Shown in pieces: positions 7,469 to 18,053 of a stretch of DNA of 32,110 bases (within the stretch, counting starts at the first letter, position 1; each line of letters starts with the position of its first letter). Source of the DNA: DASTQL01 sp035761805 (lineage in GTDB: Bacteria > Actinomycetota > Actinomycetes > Jiangellales > Jiangellaceae); NCBI GenBank assembly GCA_035761805.1, contig DASTQL010000148.1, positions 1 through 32,110 on the forward strand, in the 5' to 3' direction. The notes below the pieces were generated by a model. The model searched no databases. It saw only the letters and a program-made list of their open reading frames with translations, and was not told the origin of the DNA. Both the position numbers and the translations under genes were made by a program.

Positions 7469-9058
7469 TCAGGCCCCGGCGAGGTCGCGACGCTCGAACG
7501 CCGCCACGCCCAGCAGGCCCGCCGCCACCCCGAGGCCGGCCATGACCAGGCCGGCCGTCAGCGCGTACGGCTCGGCCGGGACCGGTGCGAGGTGGTGGAA
7601 GGGCGACAGACCCACCACGTAGGAGGGCCACTCCAGCATCGGGCCGACGAGCTGGACGACGTACGTGAGCGCGGCCAGCCCGATCGTGAGGCCGACGGTC
7701 AGCCGCGGCGCGGCCCCGAGCACGAGGAACGCCACGCCGGCGAAGAGCAGCACGACTGGCAGGGTGTTGGCGGTGGACGCCACGGCATCGGCCAGCGTCA
7801 GGTCCGAACCGACGACCGCCGAACCGGCCCAGAGCGCGAGGCCCGTGACCAGTGCGAGCAGCGCGGCCGAGACGAGGGTGAGCACGGCGTGACCGCCGAA
7901 CCAGCGCCAGCGGGGTACCGGCCGGGTGAGCAGATGCTCGAGCCGGCCCGTCGCCTCCTCGGTCCGCGCCGCACCCACGCGCCAGGCGGCGTACAGCGCG
8001 AAGACCAGGCCGTAGAGCAGTCCCATCACGCCGATCAGGCCCTGGGTGACCTCGGTCAGGTCGACGCCCATCAGCTCCAGCGCGGCCCGGTACGAGGGGT
8101 CTTCGGTGAGGAAGTCGGTCATCGTCACCAGCAGCGTGCCGAGGACGAACGTGTAGAGGACCAGGCCGGCCGCCCAGGCCGCCAGGATCCCCAGCGAGCT
8201 CCGCCAGGCGAAGGCGACCGGGCTGCCGAGCAACCGCAGGCGCGGACGCGGCGCGTCGCTCGACGCCAGGATCGCGGTGCCGATGTCGCGGCGGCTCCGC
8301 AACACCAGGGCCGTGGTGGCCAGCACGGCCACGAGGCCCACATGCAGCCCCAGGACCCACCAGCGGTTCTCGCCGAATGCCCGCATTCGGTCCATCCACC
8401 CGAATGGCGTCGACCAGGCGACCCACGCCCGCTCGTCCGAGCTGTTCGACACCATCCGCAGCAGGAAGGCCAGTCCCAGGGCGATGGCGGCCGCACCGAC
8501 GGCACGTCGGCGCACCTCGAAGAGCTGGCTGGTCACGGCCGCGACACCGGCGAAGGCTGACCCGAACCCGGCGACCGCCAGGCCGACCGCGACCGAGCCC
8601 GCCGCCTGCGCGCCCGAGGCGGCCAGTGCTCCCGCGACGCCGGCGCCGATGAGCAGGCACCCCGCGAGGACCACCCCGAGCTGCAGGGCGACGGCCCGCG
8701 TGGCCCGTACGGGACCGGCGAGCACGAGCTCGGCCCGCTCGGCGTCCTCCTCCGCGCGGAGCAGGCGAGCGGTGGCGATCAGCGCCCAGATCCCGGCCAG
8801 CACCTGGAGGAAGTAGCCCCCGTCCCACACCACGAAGCCGCCGACCGTGTCCACGGCGTACGGGATGCCGGAGAGCATCCGAACCGCCGGCTCGTCGCCG
8901 AACTCGGCCAGCCGAGCCCGGGAGGCCGCGTCGGGGTAGGCCGCCTCGTAGCTGAACGCCTCAACCACCACGTATGCGGTGGCGCCCAGCGCCACGAGCA
9001 CCGCGCCGCGACGCACCAGCCGCGACGACAGGCGGACGACCGCGAGCTGAGTGCCCAC
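7469..9058 (-). CDS. ABC-2 type exporter permease, two-repeat form
   Basis: 529 residues with about 12 hydrophobic segments in two similar halves. Each half starts with an amphipathic stretch and carries the soluble RAEEDAERAELVLAGPVRATR / RTEEATGRLEHLLTRPVPRWR motif, typical of the fused ABC-2 permeases that export polyketide-like antibiotics (TnrB3-like, COG3559). The TGAGGAGG ribosome-binding site overlaps the stop of the ATPase gene. Two GTG codons follow; 9058 is chosen for better spacing (five bases) than 9061. With the ATPase upstream it should form a two-gene drug or lipid exporter. Substrate unknown. The gene pair is not part of the conserved ssd-acs gene order and looks inserted. 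Confidence 0.9.
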   Translation of the reverse strand: MGTQLAVVRLSSRLVRRGAVLVALGATAYVVVEAFSYEAAYPDAASRARLAEFGDEPAVRMLSGIPYAVDTVGGFVVWDGGYFLQVLAGIWALIATARLLRAEEDAERAELVLAGPVRATRAVALQLGVVLAGCLLIGAGVAGALAASGAQAAGSVAVGLAVAGFGSAFAGVAAVTSQLFEVRRRAVGAAAIALGLAFLLRMVSNSSDERAWVAWSTPFGWMDRMRAFGENRWWVLGLHVGLVAVLATTALVLRSRRDIGTAILASSDAPRPRLRLLGSPVAFAWRSSLGILAAWAAGLVLYTFVLGTLLVTMTDFLTEDPSYRAALELMGVDLTEVTQGLIGVMGLLYGLVFALYAAWRVGAARTEEATGRLEHLLTRPVPRWRWFGGHAVLTLVSAALLALVTGLALWAGSAVVGSDLTLADAVASTANTLPVVLLFAGVAFLVLGAAPRLTVGLTIGLAALTYVVQLVGPMLEWPSYVVGLSPFHHLAPVPAEPYALTAGLVMAGLGVAAGLLGVAAFERRDLAGA

Positions 9059-9068
9059 CACGGCCTCC

Positions 9069-9941
9069 TCAGTAGTAGGTCAGGAAGATCTCCTCGAGCG
9101 ACGGCTCGCGGCTGCGCAGCTGGATCACGGGGACGGACGCCAGGCGGGCCAGCAGCTCGGCCGGGGAGCCCGTCACGGACACCCGGACACCGCCCGGGAT
9201 CGGCTCGGTCACGGTCACGCCGCGGAGCCCGCTCAGGTCCGGCAGCTCACCGTCGACGATGGCCTCGAAGACCGTGGTGTGCATCCGCCGCAGCTCCTCC
9301 AGTGCCGCGACCTCGACGAGGCGCCCCTCGCGCAGGATCCCGACCCGGTCGCAGAGGTCCTCGACCTCGTCGAGGATGTGCGAGGACAGGAAGATCGTCT
9401 GGCCGCGTGCGGCGGCGTCTCGGGCGATCCGCTGGAACTCCTCCTCCATGAGCGGGTCGAGCCCGGCGGTGGGCTCGTCGAGCAGCAGGACGTCGGGACG
9501 GGTCATGAAGGCGGCGACCAGCGCGACCTTCTGCCGGTTGCCCTTCGAGTAGGAGCGGGCCCGCTTGCTCGGGTCGAGCTGGAACCGCTCGACGAGCTCG
9601 TCCCGGTAGGCCGCGTCCACCCCGCCGGACACGTTGCCGAGCAGGGTGAGGATCTCGGTCCCGGTCAGCTGCGGCCAGAGCGCGACGTCCCCGGGAACGT
9701 ACGTGACGTGGCGGTGCGCCCGCGCGACGTCCCGGGCCGGGATGCCCATGATCTCCGCGCTGCCGGCCGTCGGCCGGATCAGGCTCAGCAGCAGGCGGAT
9801 CGTCGTGGACTTGCCCGCCCCGTTGGGGCCGAGGTAGCCGAAGATCTCGCCCTGGGCCACCTCCAGGTCGAGGTCCTGCAGGGCGACCACGGGCCCGAAG
9901 TGCTTGGTGAGGCCGTGGGTGCTGAGGGCCGGCAGATCCAT
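9069..9941 (-). CDS. ABC exporter ATP-binding protein
   Basis: 290 residues from ATG 9941, preceded by GGAGGAGG at seven bases; the open frame extends further upstream but without a ribosome-binding site or conserved sequence. Walker A is GPNGAGKST (residues 38-46), the Q-loop region is VTYVPGDVALWPQLTG, the signature is the variant YSKGNRQK normal for this drug-exporter group, Walker B is DVLLLDEPTAGLD, and the switch His is in SSHILDEVEDL. The C-terminal extension (VFEAIVDGELPDL...EPSLEEIFLTYY) is the usual accessory domain. It energises the permease encoded seven to ten bases downstream. A TAGCGT element near 9975 on the minus strand could be its -10. Confidence 0.95.
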   Translation of the reverse strand: MDLPALSTHGLTKHFGPVVALQDLDLEVAQGEIFGYLGPNGAGKSTTIRLLLSLIRPTAGSAEIMGIPARDVARAHRHVTYVPGDVALWPQLTGTEILTLLGNVSGGVDAAYRDELVERFQLDPSKRARSYSKGNRQKVALVAAFMTRPDVLLLDEPTAGLDPLMEEEFQRIARDAAARGQTIFLSSHILDEVEDLCDRVGILREGRLVEVAALEELRRMHTTVFEAIVDGELPDLSGLRGVTVTEPIPGGVRVSVTGSPAELLARLASVPVIQLRSREPSLEEIFLTYY

Positions 9942-10070
9942 GTCGATGCCTCCTCCGCAGGGAGCCGTCACCTCGACGCTACGAGCCGGTGGGCCGGGCG
10001 GGTGGAGGCTTTGGTCACCTCCGGGAAGCCTTGGGGCACGCAGGGCCGGGGGTTGCACCCTCGCTCGCGT

Positions 10071-10083
10071 TACCGTGCGGCCC
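10071..10083 (+). promoter_or_regulatory. Leaderless-type promoter of the LytS-like kinase gene
   Basis: TACCGT (10071-10076), seven bases, then ATG 10084, which selects this ATG over the longer open frame from 9904. No clear -35 is seen. Confidence 0.5.
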
Positions 10084-11265
10084 ATGCAGGAGGCGCTGAC
10101 CGCGGCCGCGCTGCTGGCCCTCGTCGCCCTCGGCGGGTACGGGCTGTGGGGTGCCGGACGGTCTCGCCGCGCCCTCGGCACCCCGGCCGACCAGGTCACC
10201 TATCGCACCCTGCACACCGCCTCGCTGGCGTCTCCCGCGCTCCGGGCGGGCCTGACCGAGACGAGTGCCGAGAAGGCGATCAAGCACCTCCGCACCCTCC
10301 TGGGCGCCAGGGCGGTCGCGCTCACCGACGGCGAGCTGTGCCTGGCCTGGGACGGCGCCGGGCAGGCGCACGCTCCTGGCGTCCCCGGCCACGCCCGGGC
10401 CGCGGTCGAGGGCGGCCGGACCGTCGTCCTCGGCCAGGAAAGCGTCGCCTGCCGCGAGCCGGACTGCCCGGTCCGGCACGCGGTGGTCGCCCCTCTCACC
10501 ACCGAGGAGCGGGTCGTCGGCGCCCTCGCCGCCTACACGGTCGCCCGGCCGTCGGCGGGCCTGGTCCGCGCCGTCGAGGAGGTCGCGCTCTTCGTCTCCG
10601 GTCAGCTCGAGCTCGCCGAGGTGGACCAGCAGCGGGCCCGGCTCATGGAGGCCGAGGTGCGCGCCCTGCGCGCCCAGATCTCGCCGCACTTCGTCCACAA
10701 CTCGCTGACCGCCATCGCCTCGTACGTGCGCACGGACCCGGAGCACGCCCGCGAGCTGCTGCTGGAGTTCGCCGACTTCACCCGCTACTCGTTCCGGCGG
10801 CACGGCGACTTCACCACCCTGGCCGAGGAGCTCCGGTCGATCGAGCGCTACCTCATGCTGGAGAAGGCTCGCTTCGGCGAGCGGCTGCAGGTGACGCTGC
10901 GGGTTGCGCCGGAGGTGCTGCCGGTGGCCATACCGTTCCTGTGCCTGCAGCCGCTGGTGGAGAACGCCGTCCAGCACGGCCTGGAGGGCCGGCCCGGACC
11001 GGGCCACGTGAGCATCGTCGCCGACGACGCCGGCAACGAGTGCGCGATCTCGGTGGAGGACGACGGCGTCGGCATGGACCCGGAGGTGGTCCGGCGTACG
11101 CTCGCCGGCGAGCCGTCCGGTGACAGCGTCGGCCTCGGCAACGTCGACGAGCGGCTCCGGGCCGTCTTCGGCGACGGGTACGGCCTCGTGGTGGAGACGG
11201 CGCCGGGAGCGGGGACGAAGGTGAGCATGCGGGTGCCGAAGTACCGCTCGGGGGTGCACGCATGA
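10084..11265 (+). CDS. LytS-type sensor histidine kinase with GAF domain
   Basis: 393 residues. One N-terminal transmembrane helix (residues 4-22) replaces the multi-span 5TM-Lyt sensor. A GAF-like domain (about 55-170) follows, with a CREPDC pair of cysteines (123 and 128) that could bind metal or sense redox. The His_kinase domain has RAQISPHFVHNSL (phosphoacceptor His202), the ATPase N-box LVENAVQHGLEG, DDGVGMD and GLGNVDERL. It overlaps the LytTR gene by four bases (GTGCACGCATGA junction). In actinobacteria such pairs sit beside acetate/pyruvate-type symporters, and BtsS/PyrS systems sense carboxylates. Here the kinase is intact while its partner regulator is damaged, so its output may be lost. 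Confidence 0.92.
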   Translation: MQEALTAAALLALVALGGYGLWGAGRSRRALGTPADQVTYRTLHTASLASPALRAGLTETSAEKAIKHLRTLLGARAVALTDGELCLAWDGAGQAHAPGVPGHARAAVEGGRTVVLGQESVACREPDCPVRHAVVAPLTTEERVVGALAAYTVARPSAGLVRAVEEVALFVSGQLELAEVDQQRARLMEAEVRALRAQISPHFVHNSLTAIASYVRTDPEHARELLLEFADFTRYSFRRHGDFTTLAEELRSIERYLMLEKARFGERLQVTLRVAPEVLPVAIPFLCLQPLVENAVQHGLEGRPGPGHVSIVADDAGNECAISVEDDGVGMDPEVVRRTLAGEPSGDSVGLGNVDERLRAVFGDGYGLVVETAPGAGTKVSMRVPKYRSGVHA

Positions 11266-12022
11266 CCGGCCCAGGGGCCCTCGCCGTCCTCGCCGTCGAC
11301 GACGAGCCACCGGCGCTGTCGGAGCTGGGCTACCTCCTGAGCCGGGACCCGCGCGTCGGCCGCGTCCGCACGGCCGGCGACGGTGCCACGGCCCTGCGGA
11401 TCCTCCAGGACGAGCACGTGGACGCGCTCTTCCTCGACATCCGGATGCCGGGCCTCACCGGGCTGGACCTCGCCCGGGTGCTCGCCCGCTTCCGCCAGCC
11501 GCCCCCTGTCGTCTTCGTCACCGCGTACGACGACCACGCCGTCGACGCGTTCGACCTGCACGCGGTCGACTACGTCATGAAGCCCGTACGGCCGGAGCGG
11601 CTCGCCGAGGCCGTGCGACGGGTGGTCGAGGCGGCGGGGGCGCCACCCGCCGGCGAGGAGCCGGCCGACACGCCGGACGAGAGCATCCCGGTCGAGCTCG
11701 GCGGCGTGACCAGGTTCGTCAACCGCAGCGACGTCCGCTTCGTCGAGGCCCAAGGCGACTACGCACGCCTGCACACCCCCGACGGCAGCCACCTGGTCCG
11801 CGTGCCGCTGGCGACGCTGGAGGAGCGCTGGGGGCCGGCGGGCTTCGTGCGGATCCACCGAAGCCACCTCGTCTCGCTCTCCCACATCGAGGAGCTGCGC
11901 ATCGACGGCGGCCGCTGCACCGTCCGGGTGGGGGCGAGACCCTCGCCGTGAGCCGGCGGCACACACGGGAGCTATGAGACCTGCTGGTCCGGCGCGCCCG
12001 ACCGGGGCGCCAGGGCGGCTGA
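11262..12022 (+). pseudogene. LytTR-family response regulator, C-terminus broken by frameshift and nonsense codon
   Basis: The open frame from ATG 11262 to TGA 11951 encodes 229 residues. The receiver is complete (Asp13/Asp14, phospho-acceptor Asp59 in FLDIRMPG, Thr87, Lys107), as is most of the LytTR DNA-binding domain (RFVEAQGDYARLHT, RIHRSHLVSLSHIEEL). After RCTVRVG the frame slips in the five-G run 11930-11934. One extra base restores the family's usual end (ETLAVSRRHTREL then DLLVRRARPG) up to TGA 12020-12022, three bases before the next gene. Even so, that restored frame holds an internal TGA at 11975-11977 (CGA changed to TGA would explain it). About 25 residues of the domain's last strands are lost or scrambled. 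A truncated but active protein, or sequencing errors, are the alternatives. Confidence 0.75.
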
Positions 12023-12025
12023 CCC

Positions 12026-12399
12026 GTGCCCGACCGCGAGCAGCGGCGCGTCGTCGTCACGAGCCCCCGGATGCGGGCGGTCCGCGCGCGCCACCGGACG
12101 GCCACGAGCGACATCGACGAGCAGACCCGGCTCGGCGAGGTCTACATGCGCTCGCTGATCCGTACCCAGCTGAGGCTGGGCCTGCTCACCGCCGGTGCCG
12201 TGCTCGGGCTCTTCGGCGCGCTGCCCCTGATCTCCTCGTCGCGCCCAGGCTCCGTGAGGTCGAGCTGCTCGGGGTCCCTCTCCCGTGGGTCCTCCTCGGC
12301 GTCGTGGTCTACCCGTTCCTCGTCGCCGCGGCCTGGCTCCACGTGCGACAGGCAGAGCGGGTCGAGCGCGACTTCACCGAGCTCGTCCAGCGCCGGTGA
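12026..12399 (+). pseudogene. Small two-helix membrane protein of symporter operons (DUF485-like), one-base frameshift
   Basis: Starting at GTG 12026 the frame reads VPDREQRRVVVTS...IDEQTRLGEVYMRSLIRTQLRLGLLTAGAVLGLFGALPLI, giving the first transmembrane helix. It then falls out of frame near 12231-12233. The next frame continues with VAPRLREVELLGVPLPW, the second helix (VLLGVVVYPFLVAAAWL) and RQAERVERDFTELVQRR to TGA 12399. The span is 374 bases; one added base makes 125 codons, so a single-base deletion explains it. Such small proteins precede SSS-family acetate symporters in actinobacteria. The stop overlaps the symporter GTG by four bases, the normal operon arrangement, so the lesion is in an otherwise intact layout. 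Confidence 0.75.
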
Positions 12400-13322
12400 A
12401 CAGCTCCCTCGCCCTGGCCGCGGTGGCTGCGACGGCGCTCGCGACCGTGCTCATCGGCGCCTACGGCCTGCGGATCGCCCGGACGACCAGCGACTTCTAC
12501 GTCGCCTCGCGCACCGTGTCGCCGTGGTGGAACGCCTCGGCCATCGGCGGCGAGTACCTCTCCGCCGCCTCCTTCCTCGGTGTCGCCGGGCTGGTCCTCG
12601 CGTACGGCTCGGACATGCTGTGGTTCCCGGTGGGCTACTCGGCCGGCTACCTGGTGCTCCTCGTCTTCGTGGCCGCCCCGCTTCGCCGCTCCGGCGCGTA
12701 CACCCTGCCCGACTTCGCCGAGGCTCGGCTGGAGTCCCTCGCCGTCCGGCGGCTGGCGAGCGTCCTCGTCGTGCTGATCGGGTGGCTCTACCTCCTGCCG
12801 CAGTTCCAGGCCGCCGGGCTGACCCTACGGACGGTCACCGGGGCGCCGGTCTGGGCGGGGGCCGCCCTCGTCGCCGTCGTGGTGCTGGTCAACGTGCTGT
12901 CCGGCGGCATGCGCAGCATCACCTTCGTCCAGGCCTTCCAGTACTGGCTCAAGCTCACCGCCCTCGCAGTCCCCGTCGCCTTCCTGCTGCTGGCCTGGCA
13001 GTCCGACGGCGCTCCTCCCGTGCGGGGGGACGACGTGCCCGCCTTTCCGGAGACGACGCGGGTAGAGCTCACCCTCGACGTCACCGTCGAGGTGGTCGAG
13101 CCGGTGGTGGTGGTGGCCGAGGGCTCGGTCGACGGCGAGGCGGTCGACGGGCCGCTGGAGCTCGAGTCCGGTTCGTACGACGTCGCCGAGGGGACCCTGC
13201 TCACCTTCCCGGCCGGGGCGCAGGTGCCGCACGCCGACCGGCTGACCCCGGTCACGGGGGACGCGTGGGCGCTGCCGCTGGAGGGCGGTCGGGAGTACTC
13301 GCTCTACGCGACGGCGGCATGA
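12396..13322 (+). pseudogene. Na+/solute (SSS) symporter, MctC-like, N-terminal half only
   Basis: 308 codons from GTG 12396. It has the normal MctC-type start: IARTTSDFYVASRTVSPWWNASAIGGEYLSA is followed by AASFLGVAGL, and GGMRSITFVQAFQYWLKLTALAVP marks the middle helix. It also has the long extracytoplasmic insert (SDGAPPVRG to GREYSLYAT) of actinobacterial acetate/propionate/pyruvate symporters. Family members go on from SLYAT into the next helix (YSLxVATFLGTMGLPHV). Here the sequence breaks straight after SLYAT, with two unrelated codons and TGA at 13320-13322. The second half is missing; the following DNA belongs to a different paralogue. SSS proteins need all ten core helices, so this product cannot transport by itself. 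Confidence 0.8.
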
Positions 13323-14395
13323 AGGGGACCACCTGGGTCCAGATCATCAAGGCCGTCCTGCTCATCGCCGGCGCCGGGGTCATGACCGTCTGGGTCCTCG
13401 CGCTGTACGGCTTCGACCTCTCGGCCCTGATGGGCGACGCGGTCACCCGGGCGGGTGAGGCCGGCGAGGCGCTGCTCGACCCGATGGGCCGCTATGGCAC
13501 CTCCGAGCTGTCCAAGCTCGACTTCATCTCGTTGTCCATGGCCCTGGTGCTCGGCACCGCCGGGCTGCCCCACGTGCTCATGCGCTTCTACACCGTGCCC
13601 AACGCCAGGGAGGCGCGCCGCTCGGTGACGTGGGCGATCGGGCTGATCGGCCTCTTCTACCTCTTCACCCTGGTCCTGGGCTACGGCGCCGGCGCGATCG
13701 TCGGCCCCGAGACGATCAAGACCGCGCCCGGCGGGGCCAACGCCGCAACTCCGCTGCTGGCCTTCGAGCTCGGCGGGACCCTCCTGCTCGGCGTCATCGC
13801 CGCAGTCGCCTTCGCCACGATCCTCGCCGTCGTCGCCGGCCTGACCATCACTGCCGCGGCATCCTTCGCCCACGACGTCTACGCCAGCGTGGTCAAGAAG
13901 GGGGACGTCAGCCCCAACGACGAGGTCAAGGTCGCGCGGATCACCGCAGTGGTGATCGGCGTCGTGTCCATCGTCGGAGGCATCCTGGCCAACGGACAGA
14001 ACATCGCCTTCCTCGTCGCCCTCGCCTTCGCCGTGGCCGCGAGCGCCAACCTGCCCGTGCTGCTCTACTCGCTCTTCTGGAAGCGGTTCAACACCCGCGG
14101 CGCCGTCTGGAGCATCTACGGCGGCCTGGTCACGGCCATCACCCTGATCGTCTTCTCGCCCGTGGTCTCCGGCAAGCCTGTGGACCCGCTGACCGGACGT
14201 AGCCCGTCGATGCTGCAGGACGTGGACTTCTCCTGGTTCCCGCTGGACAACCCCGGCCTGGTCTCCATCCCCGCCGGCTTCCTCCTCGGCTACATCGGCG
14301 CCGTCACCTCCAGGGAGTTCGACCGGGCCAAGTACGCCGAGATGGAGGTCCGTTCGCTCACCGGCGCCGGCAGCGAGAAGGCCGTCTCGCACTGA
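13313..14395 (+). pseudogene. Second SSS symporter, ActP-like, C-terminal part only
   Basis: From GGC 13313 a different frame reads GGMKGTTWVQIIKAVLLIAG, the middle helix of ActP-type acetate symporters. It continues to the normal C-terminus with FISLSMALVLGTAGLPHVLMRFYTVPNAREARRS and LAVVAGLTITAAASFAHDVY, ending FDRAKYAEMEVRSLTGAGSEKAVSH. An ATG at 13319 inside this motif could permit a 358-residue start, but there is no ribosome-binding site and helices 1-5 are absent. Its GGMKGTTWVQ helix is homologous to the GGMRSITFVQ helix still present upstream. The pair is therefore not one gene with a frameshift but two tandem paralogues joined by a deletion. Confidence 0.8.
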
Positions 14396-14507
14396 CGGCC
14401 GGCCGACCTCACCGCCCCCGCCCTTGTCCCCCCGTACGTGCGATGGTGGGGTAGGCGGAGGCAGGCAGCCCCCTCGACCCCGACCAGACGACACAGGAGT
14501 CGACCAC

Positions 14508-16484
<1,977 letters not shown>

Positions 16485-16517
16485 CCACCTCTCGACGGGT
16501 CTGGTCGGCGACCGCGG

Positions 16518-16531
16518 GTCGTGATCACGAC
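16518..16531. promoter_or_regulatory. 14-bp perfect palindrome in the acs-nhaA gap
   Basis: GTCGTGATCACGAC is perfectly symmetric. It sits 33 bases after the acs stop and about 50 bases before a TAGCCT -10-like element (16578-16583) that could serve nhaA. The GTGATCAC core recalls CRP/FNR-type half-sites (GTGA...TCAC), but the usual six-base spacer is absent. No T tract follows, so an operator is at least as likely as a terminator. Confidence 0.35.
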
Positions 16532-16652
16532 GGGTGCAGGGGCGACTGCGGGCAGTGGCCCGGAGGGGCGGCGCAGGTAGCCTGGGTCGGCCGGGGGCCG
16601 CCGGGGCGCACGGACCGGCGGGTCGGCTCGCCCGAGACGACCGGAGGTGGAC

Positions 16653-17996
16653 GTGAGCCCGGACGAGCGCCGTCAGCACGGGTTCCTGGACCGGCTGCCG
16701 CTCACCGAGCGGACCACCCTCACCGACGTCCTCCGCAACGAGACCACGGGCGGCCTGCTCATGCTCGGCGCCACGGTCCTGGCGCTGATCTGGGCCAACA
16801 GCGCCTTGGCCGAGTCCTACGTGGCGCTGTCGGAGGTCACCTTCGGACCCGAGGCCCTGCACCTCGACCTGGACCTGGCCCACTGGACCGCCGACGGCCT
16901 GCTGGCGGTCTTCTTCCTGGTCGCGGGCCTCGAGCTGAAGCGGGAGCTGGTGGTCGGCTCGCTGTCGAACCCGGCAGCGGCTGCCCTCCCGGTCGTGGCC
17001 GCCATGTGTGGCATGGCCGTGCCGGCCGCCTTCTACGTAGCCGTGAACCTCGGCGGCGGCGACCTGCGGGGGTGGGCGGTCCCGACCGCGACCGACATCG
17101 CCTTCGCGCTGGCGGTGCTCGCCGTCATCGGGTCGGCCCTGCCGACCGCGCTGCGCGCCTTCCTGCTGACCCTGGCGGTCGTCGACGACCTGCTGGCCAT
17201 CGTCATCATCGCCGTCTTCTTCACCAGTGACCTGGAGATCGTGCCGCTGGCGGCCGCGGTGGCCTTGCTCGCCGTCTACGCGGTGCTGCAGTTCCGACGG
17301 GTTCGCGGGTGGTGGATCTACGTGCCGATCGGGCTGGCCGTGTGGACACTGGTGCACGCGAGCGGGGTGCACGCCACCGTGGCCGGTGTCGCCGTCGGTC
17401 TGATCACCCGAGTCGCCCGCGACGAGGGCGAGGACCGCTCACCGGCGGAGACGCTCGAGCACCGCGTGCAGCCCTTCTCGGCGGCGGTGTGCGTGCCGTT
17501 GTTCGCCCTGTTCGCGGCGGGTGTGCCCGTGTCGGGCGAGGAACTCGCAGCCGTCTTCACCGAGCCCATCGGGTTGGGGATCGTGCTCGGGCTGGTCGTG
17601 GGCAAGACGATCGGGATCTTCGGCGGCTCCTACCTGACCTTCCGCTTCACCCGGGCCCAGCTCAACCCCGACCTGGCGTGGAGCGACGTGCTCGGCCTGT
17701 CCATGCTCGCCGGGATCGGCTTCACCGTCTCGCTGCTGATCGGTGAGCTCGCGTTCCAGGGGGACGAGGGCCCCACCGACCTGGCCAAGGTCTCGGTCCT
17801 GACCGCATCGCTGATCGCCGCGCTCGGCGCCGCCGTGATCCTGCGCATGCGCAACAAGATCTACCGCCGGATCCGGGACGAGGACGAGCGCGACGACGAC
17901 CTGGACGGCATTCCGGACGTCTACCAGCGTGCCGACGTCACCGATCCGCCCCCACCGGGCGGGCCGCCGCGTGAGACACCGCCGCGACGGGCATAG
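16653..17996 (+). CDS. nhaA: Na+/H+ antiporter NhaA
   Basis: 447 residues. GTG 16653 is chosen over GTG 16647 because GGAGG at 16643-16647 is then correctly spaced. This electrogenic antiporter of the inner membrane expels Na+ in exchange for H+. It starts with RNETTGGLLMLGATVLALIWANS, typical of the family, then has GLLAVFFLVAGLELKRELVVGSLS, the unwound helix TATDIAFALAVLAV (Thr-Asp pair), the ion-binding double Asp in LAVVDDLLAIVIIAVFF, and LSMLAGIGFTVSLLIGELAF near the end. A charged 50-residue tail (RIRDEDERDDDLDGIPDVYQRA) extends beyond the last helix and is cytoplasmic. About 11-12 membrane segments are visible. Confidence 0.96.
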   Translation: MSPDERRQHGFLDRLPLTERTTLTDVLRNETTGGLLMLGATVLALIWANSALAESYVALSEVTFGPEALHLDLDLAHWTADGLLAVFFLVAGLELKRELVVGSLSNPAAAALPVVAAMCGMAVPAAFYVAVNLGGGDLRGWAVPTATDIAFALAVLAVIGSALPTALRAFLLTLAVVDDLLAIVIIAVFFTSDLEIVPLAAAVALLAVYAVLQFRRVRGWWIYVPIGLAVWTLVHASGVHATVAGVAVGLITRVARDEGEDRSPAETLEHRVQPFSAAVCVPLFALFAAGVPVSGEELAAVFTEPIGLGIVLGLVVGKTIGIFGGSYLTFRFTRAQLNPDLAWSDVLGLSMLAGIGFTVSLLIGELAFQGDEGPTDLAKVSVLTASLIAALGAAVILRMRNKIYRRIRDEDERDDDLDGIPDVYQRADVTDPPPPGGPPRETPPRRA

Positions 17997-18053
17997 GAGC
18001 TCGGACCGTCCGCCGGTAGGGTCGGCGGCGTCCAGAGCCCGAGGAGTGCCCTG

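Noticed and set aside
6618..8828. 736-codon minus frame over the Fic-like gene and permease
   Set aside because: Arg/Gly/Ala-rich shadow of genes in another frame of the same strand; contains no family motif.
12026..14395. Continuous 789-codon frame that looks like one large membrane protein
   Set aside because: Its middle (about 12235-13312) is low-complexity Arg/Gly/Ala sequence antisense in character to the true symporter frame; only its two ends are real coding sequence of different genes.
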